Numbered from the stretch's first letter, positions 18,211 through 27,695 are shown. The stretch: 64,000 bases of DNA from Labilibaculum sp. (GCF_963664555.1 NZ_OY761461.1:310001-374000); one strand, 5' to 3'. A program made the numbers and translations. The notes: generated by a model from the letters alone, not told the origin.

Positions 18211-19758
18211 ATGGGAGCAACGAATTGTAAAGAAACACCACGGCAAAAAATGATTGGGATGATGTATTTATTCCTAACAGCGATGTTAGCGATAAATGTA
18301 TCAAACGAAGTCCTTAATGCTTTCACGATTATAGATAATGGTTTGTCGAAAACCATTCAGACATTCGAAGAAAAAAATGAAAATAAATACAAGGATTTCC
18401 AAATTGCCCTGGAAGCAAACCCGGCTAAAGTTCAGGATGCCTGGGATAATGCAAACAACATAAAATTCGAATCAAATAAATTGTACAATTTAATCGATTC
18501 TCTGAAACATAGAATCGTTAAAACTGCAGATGGTCCTGAATACGATATGAATAACATCGAGAGTAGAGACAACTTGGATGTGCCTCCTGAAATTATGATT
18601 ATTGGAGGAAAGGGTAAAATTTTAAGAGAAGCCATTGATTCCTATCGTAATTTGGTATTAAGTCACGTTGCAGGAAAAGATTCTACTCTGCGTAAAGCAA
18701 TTATGAAAACTCTGAATACAGAAAAACCAAAAAAGATGACAAAAGGTGATCCTAATTATTCTTGGGAATCTCTACAATTTTCACATACGCCATTAATTGG
18801 AGCAGTCACACTTCTTTCTAAAATTCAGACAGATATCCGCAGTACTGAATCGGATATCGTGAGTTATTTATTCAATCAAATTGAAGCAGAATCCTTTAAA
18901 TTCAATAAATTAAGAGCAGAAGTATTTTCACCTTCGAATTATATTTTAAAAGGTGACACCTACGAAGCTCAGGTTTTTCTTGCTGCTATTGATACGACAC
19001 AAAACCCTAAAATAGTAGTAGATAGAACAGGTCCAATTAGAATATTCAAAGAGGGCCGGGGTATTTATACTGCAAAAGCAGATAAGGTTGGTGAAGTGAA
19101 ATGGGGTGGTGTGATCACTTATACAAGTCCATCAGGAATTGACAAAAAATATGACTTTGAATCAAGTTATATTGTAGCAGAGCCTAATGTTGTTGTATCT
19201 GCTACCAAAATGAATGTATTCTATGTAGGTGTTGACAATCCGGTAAGTGTTTCTGCTCCGGGATTTTCATCGGACAGAGTACGTGCCAGCATGGACAATG
19301 GTAGTTTGGTTAAAAAAGGAGATGCTTATATTGCAAGACCAAAAGTTGCATTTAAGAATGCAAAGGTACTGGTTGAAGCACAATTTGAGGATGGTTGGAG
19401 ACCATTGCGAACTGTTGATTTTAGAGTAAAACCAATTCCAGATCCTGTTGCTAAAGTGGCAGGTTTAAGTGGAGGTAAAATTAAAAAGAATCTGCTCTTG
19501 GCGCAAACAGGTGTTGATGCAGTCATGGATAATTTTGATTTCGACTTGAAGTTTAAGATTACCGGTTTTACCGTTTCTACAATTGTAAAAAACTTTACTG
19601 TTGATCAGGAATCCAGATCGGATGTATTTACCAAGGAACAAATTGAGATGTTTCGAAATCTAAAAAGAAGTCAGAAACTATATATTGAAGATATTAGGGC
19701 AGTTGGTCCGGATGGTGTGACCAGAAACTTACCGACAATTTCATTTAGAATTGAGTAA
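18211..19758 (+). CDS. gldM: Type IX secretion system motor protein GldM (PorM)
   Basis: Partner of GldL that spans the periplasm and transmits motor torque or energy to the GldK/GldN ring. One transmembrane helix at about 15-33 (IGMMYLFLTAMLAINVSNEV) follows the conserved start NCKETPRQKM. The remainder is periplasmic, with a helical D1 part then beta-rich D2-D4 domains (YVGVDNPVSVSAPG; LSGGKIKKNLL). The 515-residue length is standard. It sits 12 bases before gldN. Confidence 0.97.
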   Translation: MGATNCKETPRQKMIGMMYLFLTAMLAINVSNEVLNAFTIIDNGLSKTIQTFEEKNENKYKDFQIALEANPAKVQDAWDNANNIKFESNKLYNLIDSLKHRIVKTADGPEYDMNNIESRDNLDVPPEIMIIGGKGKILREAIDSYRNLVLSHVAGKDSTLRKAIMKTLNTEKPKKMTKGDPNYSWESLQFSHTPLIGAVTLLSKIQTDIRSTESDIVSYLFNQIEAESFKFNKLRAEVFSPSNYILKGDTYEAQVFLAAIDTTQNPKIVVDRTGPIRIFKEGRGIYTAKADKVGEVKWGGVITYTSPSGIDKKYDFESSYIVAEPNVVVSATKMNVFYVGVDNPVSVSAPGFSSDRVRASMDNGSLVKKGDAYIARPKVAFKNAKVLVEAQFEDGWRPLRTVDFRVKPIPDPVAKVAGLSGGKIKKNLLLAQTGVDAVMDNFDFDLKFKITGFTVSTIVKNFTVDQESRSDVFTKEQIEMFRNLKRSQKLYIEDIRAVGPDGVTRNLPTISFRIE

Positions 19759-19770
19759 TAAAATTTATAT

Positions 19771-20619
19771 ATGATGAAGAAAAGCTTATTACTAATAATT
19801 GGTCTTGTATTGATTTGTGCTTCCTATTCCAGTGCACAGACAAATGCAACAAGTGTATACTCAAAAGATCATATTAAAAACAGAAAACCTATTCCTTACT
19901 CAAATATACGTGAGTCGGATGTGATGTGGTCGAAGTTAGTTTGGAGATTCGTGGATTTACGGGAAAAAATGAACCTTCCTATGTATTATCCCACAACACC
20001 AGAAGATGACCGCTACAGTTTAATCGATCTATTGATGTATGGGATTGAAAATGAAGGCTTAACTGCTTACGAGACAAACGATGATGAATTTAAGGTTCCT
20101 ATGACGATTGATCAGATTCGTTCGAAGTTTGATGCCCAAAATGATACGATCATGCAACGCAATAGATTGACAGGAGAACTTGAACAAAAAATTCTTCCCG
20201 GTGAAATGCATACAGATGATGTAAAAAGATATATGGTGAAAGAACAGTGGTTCTTCGACAAACAAACATCGACTCTACAGGTTCGGATCATTGGAATTTG
20301 TCCAATTCGAGAATACATAAAAGATGGCGATTCAGAGTTAGATGGTATTCAACAGAAAAAACTGTTTTGGATCTATTTTCCTGAAGCCCGGCCTTTGCTT
20401 GCTTCTCACGAAGTATTTAATCCAAATAACGATGCAGCTCGTTATTCATTCGATGATTTGTTCTTAAAAAGACATTTTTCGAGTTTTATTTCACAAATCT
20501 CCAATGTTCACAACAATCGTCAGATTAGTGAATACACTGTGGGATTAAACTCAATGCTTGAAGCAGAACGAATTAAGAATGAGATTTTCACATTTGAACA
20601 TGATCTTTGGGAATTTTAA
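19771..20619 (+). CDS. gldN: Type IX secretion system ring protein GldN (PorN)
   Basis: Periplasmic protein that forms the ring with GldK and contacts GldM. A signal peptide (SLLLIIGLVLICASYSSAQ) is followed by the family start with SNIRESDVMWSKLVWR and DLREKMNLPMYYP. Later blocks RIIGICPIREY and FWIYFPEARPLLASHEVFN are typical. 282 residues. It ends the cluster at a strong shared terminator. The absence of sprA, sov and porU-type genes nearby means that translocon and processing genes lie elsewhere. Confidence 0.96.
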   Translation: MMKKSLLLIIGLVLICASYSSAQTNATSVYSKDHIKNRKPIPYSNIRESDVMWSKLVWRFVDLREKMNLPMYYPTTPEDDRYSLIDLLMYGIENEGLTAYETNDDEFKVPMTIDQIRSKFDAQNDTIMQRNRLTGELEQKILPGEMHTDDVKRYMVKEQWFFDKQTSTLQVRIIGICPIREYIKDGDSELDGIQQKKLFWIYFPEARPLLASHEVFNPNNDAARYSFDDLFLKRHFSSFISQISNVHNNRQISEYTVGLNSMLEAERIKNEIFTFEHDLWEF

Positions 20620-20634
20620 AAAATATACTGATAT

Positions 20635-20662
20635 AAAAAAAGGACCTTACAGGTCCTTTTTT
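20635..20662. terminator. Bidirectional terminator between gldN and manC
   Basis: AGGACCT (20641-20647) pairs with AGGTCCT (20651-20657), flanked by A6 on the left and T6 on the right. Confidence 0.88.
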
Positions 20663-20663
20663 A

Positions 20664-21752
20664 TTATACAAATTTTTTCCCTTTTGTTATTTTCACATCA
20701 GTAACAATTTTCCTTATCTCCTGCTCATCCCTTCTACGACATATGAGCAGAGAATTATCAGTCTCAACAACAATGTAATCCTTTAAGCCCTGCACAACAA
20801 CCAATTTGTTATTTGGTACATTTACCAGACAATTTTTTGATTCGTAAAGCATCACATTTTCGCCCTGAATTGCATTCTGATTATTATCCTTAGCAGTATG
20901 CTCGTAAAGTGAGCCCCAAGTTCCTAGGTCGGACCAACCAAATTCAGAACAATACACAAATACACTTTCAGACTTTTCAAGAATTCCGTAATCAATAGAA
21001 ATATTCTCGCATTTTGGATAAATCTGATCAATAAAACTTTGTTCTTCCCCAGTGTCAAGTTTATCTAATATGGCCTCAAACAGATTTTTTATATCCGGTA
21101 AAAACTTATCGAATGCATCCTGTATTGTTGAAAGTTTCCAAACAAATATCCCTGAATTCCAAAAGAATTCGCCCGATTCCTGAAATATTTTTGCCAATTC
21201 AAGGTGTGGTTTTTCTGTAAATGTTTTTACAGGATACACATCAGAATAATTCTCAACTGCTTTATTTGAAACCTGAATATAACCATAACCGGTTTCCGGT
21301 CTTGAGGGAGTAATACCCAATGTCAATAATTTATTTCCATCTTGTACGAATTGAATTCCTTCCGACAAAACTCCTAAAAACTTAGTCTCATTTAATATTA
21401 AATGATCTGCAGGCGTTACAATAATTGATGCATTCGGATTTCGCTTTTGTATTTTATGATTGGCATAAGCAATACAAGGTGCTGTATTTCTTCTGATCGG
21501 CTCCAACAAAACCTGATCTTCATTTATATTTGGGAGCTGCTGAAGAACAAGATTCTTGTAATTAGCATTGGTTACAACGAAAAAATTCTCTGCCGGGCAT
21601 ATAGACGCAAAACGTTCATAAGTCAACTGAATTAGAGTCTTACCTGTACCAAGAATATCAAGAAATTGTTTGGGTTTATTATTTTTACTTAAAGGCCAAA
21701 AACGTGAGCCTACGCCCCCAGCCATAATTACGCAATAATTATTTTTATCCAT
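20664..21752 (-). CDS. manC: Mannose-1-phosphate guanylyltransferase
   Basis: Makes GDP-mannose from mannose-1-phosphate and GTP for surface polysaccharides. The nucleotidyltransferase signature MAGGVGSRFWPLS is at about 10-22, followed by KPKQFLD. EPIRRNTAPCIAYA, TPADHLI, FTEKPHLELA and WNSGIFVWK are conserved. At 362 residues it lacks the C-terminal phosphomannose isomerase domain of the bifunctional enzymes, as is usual in Bacteroidota. It is monocistronic and convergent with gldN. Confidence 0.95.
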   Translation of the reverse strand: MDKNNYCVIMAGGVGSRFWPLSKNNKPKQFLDILGTGKTLIQLTYERFASICPAENFFVVTNANYKNLVLQQLPNINEDQVLLEPIRRNTAPCIAYANHKIQKRNPNASIIVTPADHLILNETKFLGVLSEGIQFVQDGNKLLTLGITPSRPETGYGYIQVSNKAVENYSDVYPVKTFTEKPHLELAKIFQESGEFFWNSGIFVWKLSTIQDAFDKFLPDIKNLFEAILDKLDTGEEQSFIDQIYPKCENISIDYGILEKSESVFVYCSEFGWSDLGTWGSLYEHTAKDNNQNAIQGENVMLYESKNCLVNVPNNKLVVVQGLKDYIVVETDNSLLICRRRDEQEIRKIVTDVKITKGKKFV

Positions 21753-21931
21753 TGGAAAATATTTATCTGAATCTATGCCTATTTAAGTATGAATTCAAGA
21801 GAAGTAAAATTACACCCTAAAATACTGAAAAGCCTTATTAAATCAAAAAAGAATAGAAATTTCAATAGATACACTTATCCTGGAAGATGGTAAACAAATA
21901 ATTTGTAATTTTATCGTAAAGCAAAATAACT

Positions 21932-22672
21932 ATGAACTTGTTTGAAAACGTAGGAAAATTCTCAAGATTTCTTGTATTGGTATTTTCAAAACCAGAAAAA
22001 GGCAAGACTTTATTTTCACAAATAATCCGTGAGATTGATAAACTCGGAATCAATTCCATTGGGATTGTTGTTATTATATCATTATTTATGGGGGCCGTTA
22101 TCACCTTGCAAACGGCATACAATATGCTTAATCCTTTACTTCCGGATTATTTGGTTGGCTATACAACAAGAGAATCAATGATTCTTGAATTCTCATCGAC
22201 GATAGTTGGTTTGATATTAGCTGGAAAAGTTGGTTCAAACATAGCTTCTGAAATTGGCTCGATGCGGGTAACTGAACAAATTGATGCTTTGGAAATCATG
22301 GGAATCAATTCTGCCAATCATTTGGTTTTACCCAAAATTATAGCGGCAATTTTTATTAATCCATTTCTATACGTACTAAGTGTGTTTGTAGGAATAACTG
22401 GTGGGTTACTTGCCGGTTATCTGACAAATACAGTTAATTTAGCCGACTATATTGATGGCGTGCAATATGCTTTTATTCCTTATTACATTACCTATTCCCT
22501 AATAAAAACAGCTGTTTTTGCCTTTATAATAACAGCAATACCATCCTTCTACGGATATTACGTAAAAGGAGGTGCACTGGAAGTAGGTAGAGCAAGCACA
22601 AAAGCTGTTGTAAACAGCAGTATTCTAATTCTTCTTGCTAATGTGATTCTCACACAAATCCTTTTAAAATGA
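21932..22672 (+). CDS. mlaE: MlaE-type lipid ABC transporter permease
   Basis: Inner-membrane permease of the Mla/Mce lipid-transport ABC family, involved in phospholipid traffic between the membranes. It has five to six hydrophobic segments and the hallmark cytoplasmic stretch AGKVGSNIASEIGSMRVTEQIDALEIMG (first half KVGSNIASEIGSMRV, second half EQIDALEIMG). 246 residues. Its stop overlaps the ATG of mlaF by four bases (ATGA), which indicates translational coupling. No MCE-domain substrate-binding gene (mlaD) follows, so the third partner must be encoded elsewhere. Confidence 0.93.
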   Translation: MNLFENVGKFSRFLVLVFSKPEKGKTLFSQIIREIDKLGINSIGIVVIISLFMGAVITLQTAYNMLNPLLPDYLVGYTTRESMILEFSSTIVGLILAGKVGSNIASEIGSMRVTEQIDALEIMGINSANHLVLPKIIAAIFINPFLYVLSVFVGITGGLLAGYLTNTVNLADYIDGVQYAFIPYYITYSLIKTAVFAFIITAIPSFYGYYVKGGALEVGRASTKAVVNSSILILLANVILTQILLK

Positions 22673-23421
22673 TCACTGTAAGTAATGTAAATAAATCCTT
22701 TGCCGACTTAAAAGTGTTGAATGATATCTCAATCAATTTTGAGGCTGGTAAAACCAATCTTATTATAGGACAAAGCGGATCCGGTAAAACAGTTTTACTT
22801 AAATCCATCATCGGTCTTCATGAGGTTGATTCCGGTAGTATTTTCTATAACGACAGAGATTTTACTTCCTTGAATTTGAAAGGAAGAAAAGAGATTCGAA
22901 AGGAAATGGGCATGGTATTTCAAGGCGGTGCTTTATTCGATTCTATGAGTGTTGAAGAAAATGTACTCTTTCCTTTGGATATGTTTTCGGATATGAGTGA
23001 AAAAGAAAAAAAAGATCGTGCAAACTTCTGCTTAAACCGTGTTAACATACAAAATTCAAATCACCTGTTTCCTGCCGAGATTAGTGGTGGTATGCAGAAA
23101 CGTGTTGCCATTGCAAGAGCAATTGCTTTGAATCCAAAATATCTTTTTTGCGACGAACCCAATTCCGGTTTAGATCCTGTAACAGCTATTTTGATTGATA
23201 ATCTTATTCAGGAAATTACAAAAGAGTATAATATGACTACCATTATTAATACTCATGATATGAATTCAGTAATGGAAATTGGAGAGAAAATTGTTTTTAT
23301 AAGCAAGGGGGACAAAGTATGGGAAGGATCTAAAGATGAAATATTTGATACCGACAATCAGGATTTAAACGATTTTGTTTTTGCTTCGGAATTGTATAAA
23401 AAGATTAAAAAAATAAGCTAG
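22669..23421 (+). CDS. mlaF: MlaF-type ABC transporter ATP-binding protein
   Basis: ATPase of the Mla/Mce lipid transporter. Walker A GQSGSGKT spans residues 34-41, the Q-loop is MVFQGGALFDSMSV (typical Mla form with LFDS), the signature is ISGGMQKR, Walker B ends in CDEPNSGLDP, and the switch His is in NTHDMNSV. 250 residues. It overlaps mlaE by four bases and is followed after 67 bases by an unrelated lipoprotein gene with its own promoter. Confidence 0.95.
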   Translation: MITVSNVNKSFADLKVLNDISINFEAGKTNLIIGQSGSGKTVLLKSIIGLHEVDSGSIFYNDRDFTSLNLKGRKEIRKEMGMVFQGGALFDSMSVEENVLFPLDMFSDMSEKEKKDRANFCLNRVNIQNSNHLFPAEISGGMQKRVAIARAIALNPKYLFCDEPNSGLDPVTAILIDNLIQEITKEYNMTTIINTHDMNSVMEIGEKIVFISKGDKVWEGSKDEIFDTDNQDLNDFVFASELYKKIKKIS

Positions 23422-23455
23422 TAGAAATCACGCTCGTACATTCTATTCGATTTAT

Positions 23456-23463
23456 TATCTTTG
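23456..23463 (+). promoter_or_regulatory. -7 element of the DUF4296 lipoprotein operon
   Basis: TATCTTTG is an exact TAnnTTTG, 25 bases before the ATG. A clear -33 TTG is missing. Confidence 0.5.
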
Positions 23464-23488
23464 CTTTCAGATCAACAAGAAACAATTC

Positions 23489-24316
23489 ATGAATAAAATA
23501 CTATTTTTCTTTATTTGTAGCGCATTCATCTTTTTGATATCCTGCAAAGAAAATAACAAATATACTCCTCAGCTAAATGAAGATCAATTTACTAAAATGC
23601 TTATTGATATTCACATTATTGATGGAACTTTAGAATCGCAAAATATTTATCGCTCGGGAGATAATTATCGTCCCAGCCACTACTACAATTCTATTTTTCA
23701 GAAGTATAATATTACCCGTGAGCAATTTGATTCTTGCGTATCTTTTTATTCTTACGATACAAAAAGATTCACTCAAATTTACGATGTAATTATCGATTCG
23801 CTTAACCGACTTGAAACGCAATATCGTATTGAGGTTAAAAATAAAAAACTGGAACAAGACACCGTAAACCTCTGGACAAAAAAGCAGCATTGGAGAATTC
23901 CTGAGAAAGATAAAAATCAGGTTGACTTTGCGATTCCAGTTCAAGAAAAAGGTATTTACACCATTAAAGCTTCAATTAAAATATTTAAGGATGATCAAAC
24001 TGATCAGCCCAAAATAGAGGCTTATTTTTGGAAACAGGATAGTTTAGGCGAAGAGCATAAAGTAAGGTTTATGCCGCAACCAATTACTAAAGAGTTAAAA
24101 TTCAACACTTATGAATTAAGTTTGTCCTATCCGGATTCGAGTTACACAGAACTCCGTGGGAACTTATTTGTCGGGGAGAATGATCTTGTTGAGTTTACTC
24201 AGCATTTCGAAATAAAGGACATCTTGATTTTCAATCCGCAAATTAGACCTGATTCGTTGCAGGTTATTAAGGAATTGGAGCAAGATGAGGAACTAAAACG
24301 TAGGAGTCTGCAATGA
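23489..24316 (+). CDS. DUF4296 domain lipoprotein
   Basis: The lipobox LISC gives a lipidated Cys19. The next about 90 residues match the DUF4296 pattern of Bacteroidota: LNEDQFTKMLIDIHIIDG, a variable loop, then FQKYNITREQFDSCVSFYS. The C-terminal half (about 150-275) is beta-rich and not assigned. The function is unknown. Its stop overlaps the start of the next gene (ATGA at 24313-24316), so the two are translationally coupled. In Bacteroidota I associate this domain with an adjacent dihydroorotase/amidohydrolase gene, which fits the neighbour. Confidence 0.75.
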   Translation: MNKILFFFICSAFIFLISCKENNKYTPQLNEDQFTKMLIDIHIIDGTLESQNIYRSGDNYRPSHYYNSIFQKYNITREQFDSCVSFYSYDTKRFTQIYDVIIDSLNRLETQYRIEVKNKKLEQDTVNLWTKKQHWRIPEKDKNQVDFAIPVQEKGIYTIKASIKIFKDDQTDQPKIEAYFWKQDSLGEEHKVRFMPQPITKELKFNTYELSLSYPDSSYTELRGNLFVGENDLVEFTQHFEIKDILIFNPQIRPDSLQVIKELEQDEELKRRSLQ

Positions 24317-25128
24317 GAAAAATAGCGGCGAACTACATTTTTCCTGTTATAGCGACTCCTTTAAAAAATGGAATTATTGTACTTGATGAGAATAATTATA
24401 TTGTCGATATAATTGATACGAAGGGACAGATTAAAGAAATTCAAAACCTGGAATTCTACAGTGGGATAATTGTTCCCGGATTTGTTGATGTATTTACACT
24501 CCTCAGTTTTTCATCCTTCTCAGGAAAAGATTTTGAAGATTGTCTGCATGATGACTTTGGTTCAGCACTTAAAAAGAGTTTACTCCAGAAAGATACTACT
24601 GCCAATACAATACAAAGAGGAATTAATCAATTAGAAGCTTATGGAACTGTTGCTGCAGCCGATTATTTTATTTTAAATAATCATGCTGATCAAAAGCGAA
24701 AATCGAAGTTGTCTTTTTCTGACATGAATGCTGTAGAATCAAACTGTTCCCTGCAACTTCCGATATCAAACAAGCAATTAAATCCAAACCAATCAATTCT
24801 GCTAAATCGAATGATCGTAGAAAAATTGAATGGGTTTGCACCGGCTGAAAGTGAAATGAACCGATACTGCATTGGAACAGGATCGCTTGGAATGCATTTG
24901 AAACTATCTGTTTTTGAGGAATTAAAAGCTCTGCAAGAAATTCTGCCGGACCTTACTTTTTGGGAATTGATCAAATGGGGAACTATAAACGGAGCAAAAC
25001 ATTTGCAGATCGAAAATAGATTTGGAAGTCTTGAAATTGGCAAAAAACCAGGACTGAACCTACTCACAAATCTTGATTATCCGAATCAGAAATTCAACGC
25101 GGCAAGCACAATAAAAATACTTGTTTAA
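24313..25128 (+). CDS. Degenerate amidohydrolase (dihydroorotase-like), probably not a metalloenzyme
   Basis: The 271-residue product retains the ends of an amidohydrolase: the N-terminal beta-sandwich leading to IIVPGFVD (52-59), and the C-terminal GTINGAKHLQIENRFGSLEIG and GKKPGLNLL that close the family. The metal-binding HxH normally following the PGFVD-type strand is replaced by VFTLLSFSSF, and the middle of the barrel, with the Lys/His/Asp ligands, is shortened by about 100 residues against the usual 370-400. The frame is intact and coupled to the DUF4296 gene by a four-base overlap, so it is retained. A structural or regulatory role is inferred; gene decay is the alternative. Confidence 0.65.
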   Translation: MRKIAANYIFPVIATPLKNGIIVLDENNYIVDIIDTKGQIKEIQNLEFYSGIIVPGFVDVFTLLSFSSFSGKDFEDCLHDDFGSALKKSLLQKDTTANTIQRGINQLEAYGTVAAADYFILNNHADQKRKSKLSFSDMNAVESNCSLQLPISNKQLNPNQSILLNRMIVEKLNGFAPAESEMNRYCIGTGSLGMHLKLSVFEELKALQEILPDLTFWELIKWGTINGAKHLQIENRFGSLEIGKKPGLNLLTNLDYPNQKFNAASTIKILV

Positions 25129-25150
25129 TCAAGACTAATTAACTTCTCAA

Positions 25151-25185
25151 TTTGATAGATCAACTCAGGAATTTATCTAAATTTG
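25151..25185 (+). promoter_or_regulatory. Promoter of the radical SAM gene
   Basis: TTTG at 25151-25154, a 23-base spacer and an exact TAAATTTG at 25178-25185; ATG 20 bases downstream. Confidence 0.55.
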
Positions 25186-25204
25186 CGCAATAAAAACTGT
25201 GTAA

Positions 25205-25984
25205 ATGGCTACTTTTCTCTTCGATAAAATTATTTTCGGCCCTGTAAAAAGCAGAAGACTTGGTGTTTCGTTAGGTATTAATTTACTGCCTAATGATTGC
25301 AAACTCTGCAGTTTTAATTGCATTTATTGTGAATGTGGATGGAATCCGGATCAATATGAACAGAAAATTAATTTTCACCCAAAAAATCAGGTGAAAGAGA
25401 GTCTATTCGAGAAATTGACCCAGATGAAAGCCAATAATGAAGATTTGGATGTAATTACCTTTGCAGGAAATGGAGAACCAACGCTTCATCCGGAATTTGG
25501 TGAAATAATTAATTACACAATCGAGGTTCGAAATCAAGTATTTCCGCAGGCAAGAATAGCTGTCCTTTCCAATTCATCGATGATTCACAAAAAGTCGGTA
25601 TTTGATGCTTTAAATAAGGTCGATGATAATATTTTAAAGCTGGATGGCGGAACAGAGGAAACAATTATCAATTTAGATCAGCCCGTTGGAAAGTTCAATC
25701 TAAATAATTTGGTTGAACTTCTTTCTAAGTTTGATGGCAATTTAATCATTCAAACCCTTTTTATTCGAGGAGAATACGGGGGTAAAGTTATTGACAACAC
25801 TACTAGGGAAGAAATAGATGCATGGCTTACACACCTGCAAAAAATACAACCGAAAGAAGTGATGATTTATACTATTTCGAGGGATACTCCAAGTGATAAT
25901 CTGGAGAAAATATCAATGAAAGAATTGAAGCAAATTGCGCAAAAAGTAGAAGAGGCCGGATTTAAAACACAAATCAGCGGTTAA
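25205..25984 (+). CDS. Radical SAM protein, COG0731-like (wybutosine-type Fe-S oxidoreductase)
   Basis: The radical SAM [4Fe-4S] motif CSFNCIYC places ligands at Cys35, Cys39 and Cys42, preceded by GPVKSRRLGVSLGINLLP, which is characteristic of the COG0731 group. TFAGNGEPTLHPEF is the Gly-rich SAM-binding strand and LDGGTEETI, QTLFIRGEYGG and YTISRDTPSDNLEKIS follow. Cys32 and Cys44 lie beside the cluster. 259 residues. The substrate is unknown: homology to TYW1 does not imply wybutosine in bacteria. It is monocistronic with its own promoter. Confidence 0.85.
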   Translation: MATFLFDKIIFGPVKSRRLGVSLGINLLPNDCKLCSFNCIYCECGWNPDQYEQKINFHPKNQVKESLFEKLTQMKANNEDLDVITFAGNGEPTLHPEFGEIINYTIEVRNQVFPQARIAVLSNSSMIHKKSVFDALNKVDDNILKLDGGTEETIINLDQPVGKFNLNNLVELLSKFDGNLIIQTLFIRGEYGGKVIDNTTREEIDAWLTHLQKIQPKEVMIYTISRDTPSDNLEKISMKELKQIAQKVEEAGFKTQISG

Positions 25985-26298
25985 TACATTAATTTTGTAA
26001 AATTGTCCTGAAATATCGATTCCCGAAATTTATTTCTAATGCTTAAGGGTAGGTAAGTTATATCTTAAAAATCGTCCTCAAAAAAAACAATTTGTCAGAA
26101 AGCCCTTTATAAAAGGAACTTTTGATATTTTGAAGTGAGGTTTCAACTTGATTTCTACGTCTGCAAATATCTTTTGTTTCTTCATTTCAGGAGTTTTTTT
26201 CAATAATTGCTTATATCTCCTTTTTATTTGCAATTTCTCCCTAAAAGTATAACTTTAAGTTTATTACGAAATAAAACCCACGAGAAAACAATAAATCT
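25985..26298 (+). other. Intergenic region with promoter for the lipoprotein pair
   Basis: 314 AT-rich bases with no credible gene. The one clear signal is a promoter: TTTG at 26227-26230, a 19-base spacer, and TAACTTTA at 26250-26257 (seven of eight fits), about 40 bases before the ATG. Confidence 0.5.
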
Positions 26299-27195
26299 AT
26301 GTTTAGAACATCTATTAAATTAAGCTGTTTCATTCTTTTTTTCACGTCATCAGTGCTAACTTTTGGTTGTCAGAATAAGAAAGCCTCAGTTGATAAGCTG
26401 CCTGAAATGGCTGCACCACAACAAAAGGAGTTAAGATCGGTTAAAGCTCTGTTTTACAATGTGCCAAGTCCGATTGAGGTGAGTGGGATTATAAAAAAAA
26501 TGAACCTGCCTTATCAGCCCGATTTAATGAATCCGGTTTCTAATGCAGATAATTATTTGTCACAAGCGGATGTGGCTATCAACATTGGTATTTACGGTGC
26601 GGATTTAAGTTACATTAGAATTTATGAACAGTTTCAGGATGCGGCAAGATATTTAGCCGTAATCAAGAAATTTACACGCGAATTGGGCATTCCTGAAGAA
26701 CAGGAAAAAATTACTGCCCGAAGAATGGAAGAAAATATTGAAAATCAAGATTCTTTACTGCAAATAATTACCGAAACGTTTACGAAATCAGACAGTTATC
26801 TGAAAGAAAATGAAAGAGGTGGTGTTGCGGCTTTAATTGTTTTTGGTGGATGGATTGAGACTTTGTATCTGGCAACAAATATTGTAGATTTAAAAAATCC
26901 TCAAAAAGAAATGGTCAACTTAATTTCACAGCAAAAACATTCTGTGAAAAACCTTATTGGTTTACTAAATCAATATAGAGATAACTATAAAATAAATCAG
27001 ATTTTGCCAGACTTAAAGAAGCTGGATGCAAAATTTCAGGAAATATCGCAAACTAAATCTTCTGCATCGAGCATTAAAACAAAAGACGGCAAAACAGTTA
27101 TTAAAAATCAGGTTACTCTAACTGCTTCGAACGAAACAATCAGAGAAATTAAAGAAATTAATAGCAAAATCAGGGAAATGATTACCGAATTATAG
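26299..27195 (+). CDS. Putative lipoprotein of unknown function
   Basis: The signal peptide ends in TFGC, giving a lipidated Cys24 (FGCQNKK). The mature part is mostly helical; the best-preserved looking blocks are ADNYLSQADVAINIGIYGAD, EQFQDAARYLAVIKKF and GGVAALIVFGGWIETLYLA. I recognise it as a type of exported protein common in marine Bacteroidota but cannot assign a family or function. 298 residues. It is followed after 13 bases by a small secreted protein, so the two are co-transcribed. Confidence 0.7.
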   Translation: MFRTSIKLSCFILFFTSSVLTFGCQNKKASVDKLPEMAAPQQKELRSVKALFYNVPSPIEVSGIIKKMNLPYQPDLMNPVSNADNYLSQADVAINIGIYGADLSYIRIYEQFQDAARYLAVIKKFTRELGIPEEQEKITARRMEENIENQDSLLQIITETFTKSDSYLKENERGGVAALIVFGGWIETLYLATNIVDLKNPQKEMVNLISQQKHSVKNLIGLLNQYRDNYKINQILPDLKKLDAKFQEISQTKSSASSIKTKDGKTVIKNQVTLTASNETIREIKEINSKIREMITEL

Positions 27196-27208
27196 AAAAA
27201 CGATTGGG

Positions 27209-27667
27209 ATGAAAATGACTATAAAAACAATATTACTTATTTTTTACTTATTCGCATTGCCAAATATTGTGCCTGCCCAGTGTAACGAATACACCAAAAA
27301 GGAATGTATCCCGAAGCTTACGCCTTACACCTTTAATGGACAATTAAATAATTCGGTGTTATCGGAGGGTGAAACTGCTGAATTGCAACTTACTTTTTAT
27401 AAGGATCAGGAATATAGAATTTTAGTCGAAGGAGAAGATAATCTTGGTAAAATTCAATTTCAGCTTTTTGATACCGACTACAACTTATTGTATGATAATG
27501 CTGATGAAGATTACACAAATTTGTGGGATTTTATGGTTGAGAGCACCGATGATTTTGTAATTCGGGTATTGATACCTGAAAATCAAAAAACGGAGAGAAT
27601 TGAAAGTGGCTGTGTTTCGATTTCAATTGGTTTCAGAGCTTTTGGATCGAGAACTATTTTTAAATGA
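27209..27667 (+). CDS. Small secreted protein of unknown function
   Basis: The N-terminal signal peptide (ILLIFYLFALPNIVPAQ) is likely cleaved before CNEYTKKEC. The mature 130 residues are beta-rich (YTFNGQLNNSVLSEGETAEL; YRILVEGEDNLGKIQFQLF; DFVIRVLIPE), resembling a jelly-roll or pre-peptidase-like carbohydrate-type fold, with three Cys that could form a disulfide. No catalytic motif is seen. Operon partner of the preceding lipoprotein; a shared terminator follows. Confidence 0.65.
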   Translation: MKMTIKTILLIFYLFALPNIVPAQCNEYTKKECIPKLTPYTFNGQLNNSVLSEGETAELQLTFYKDQEYRILVEGEDNLGKIQFQLFDTDYNLLYDNADEDYTNLWDFMVESTDDFVIRVLIPENQKTERIESGCVSISIGFRAFGSRTIFK

Positions 27668-27695
27668 TCATTTTCTGAGGCGAAACTTACAAAAT

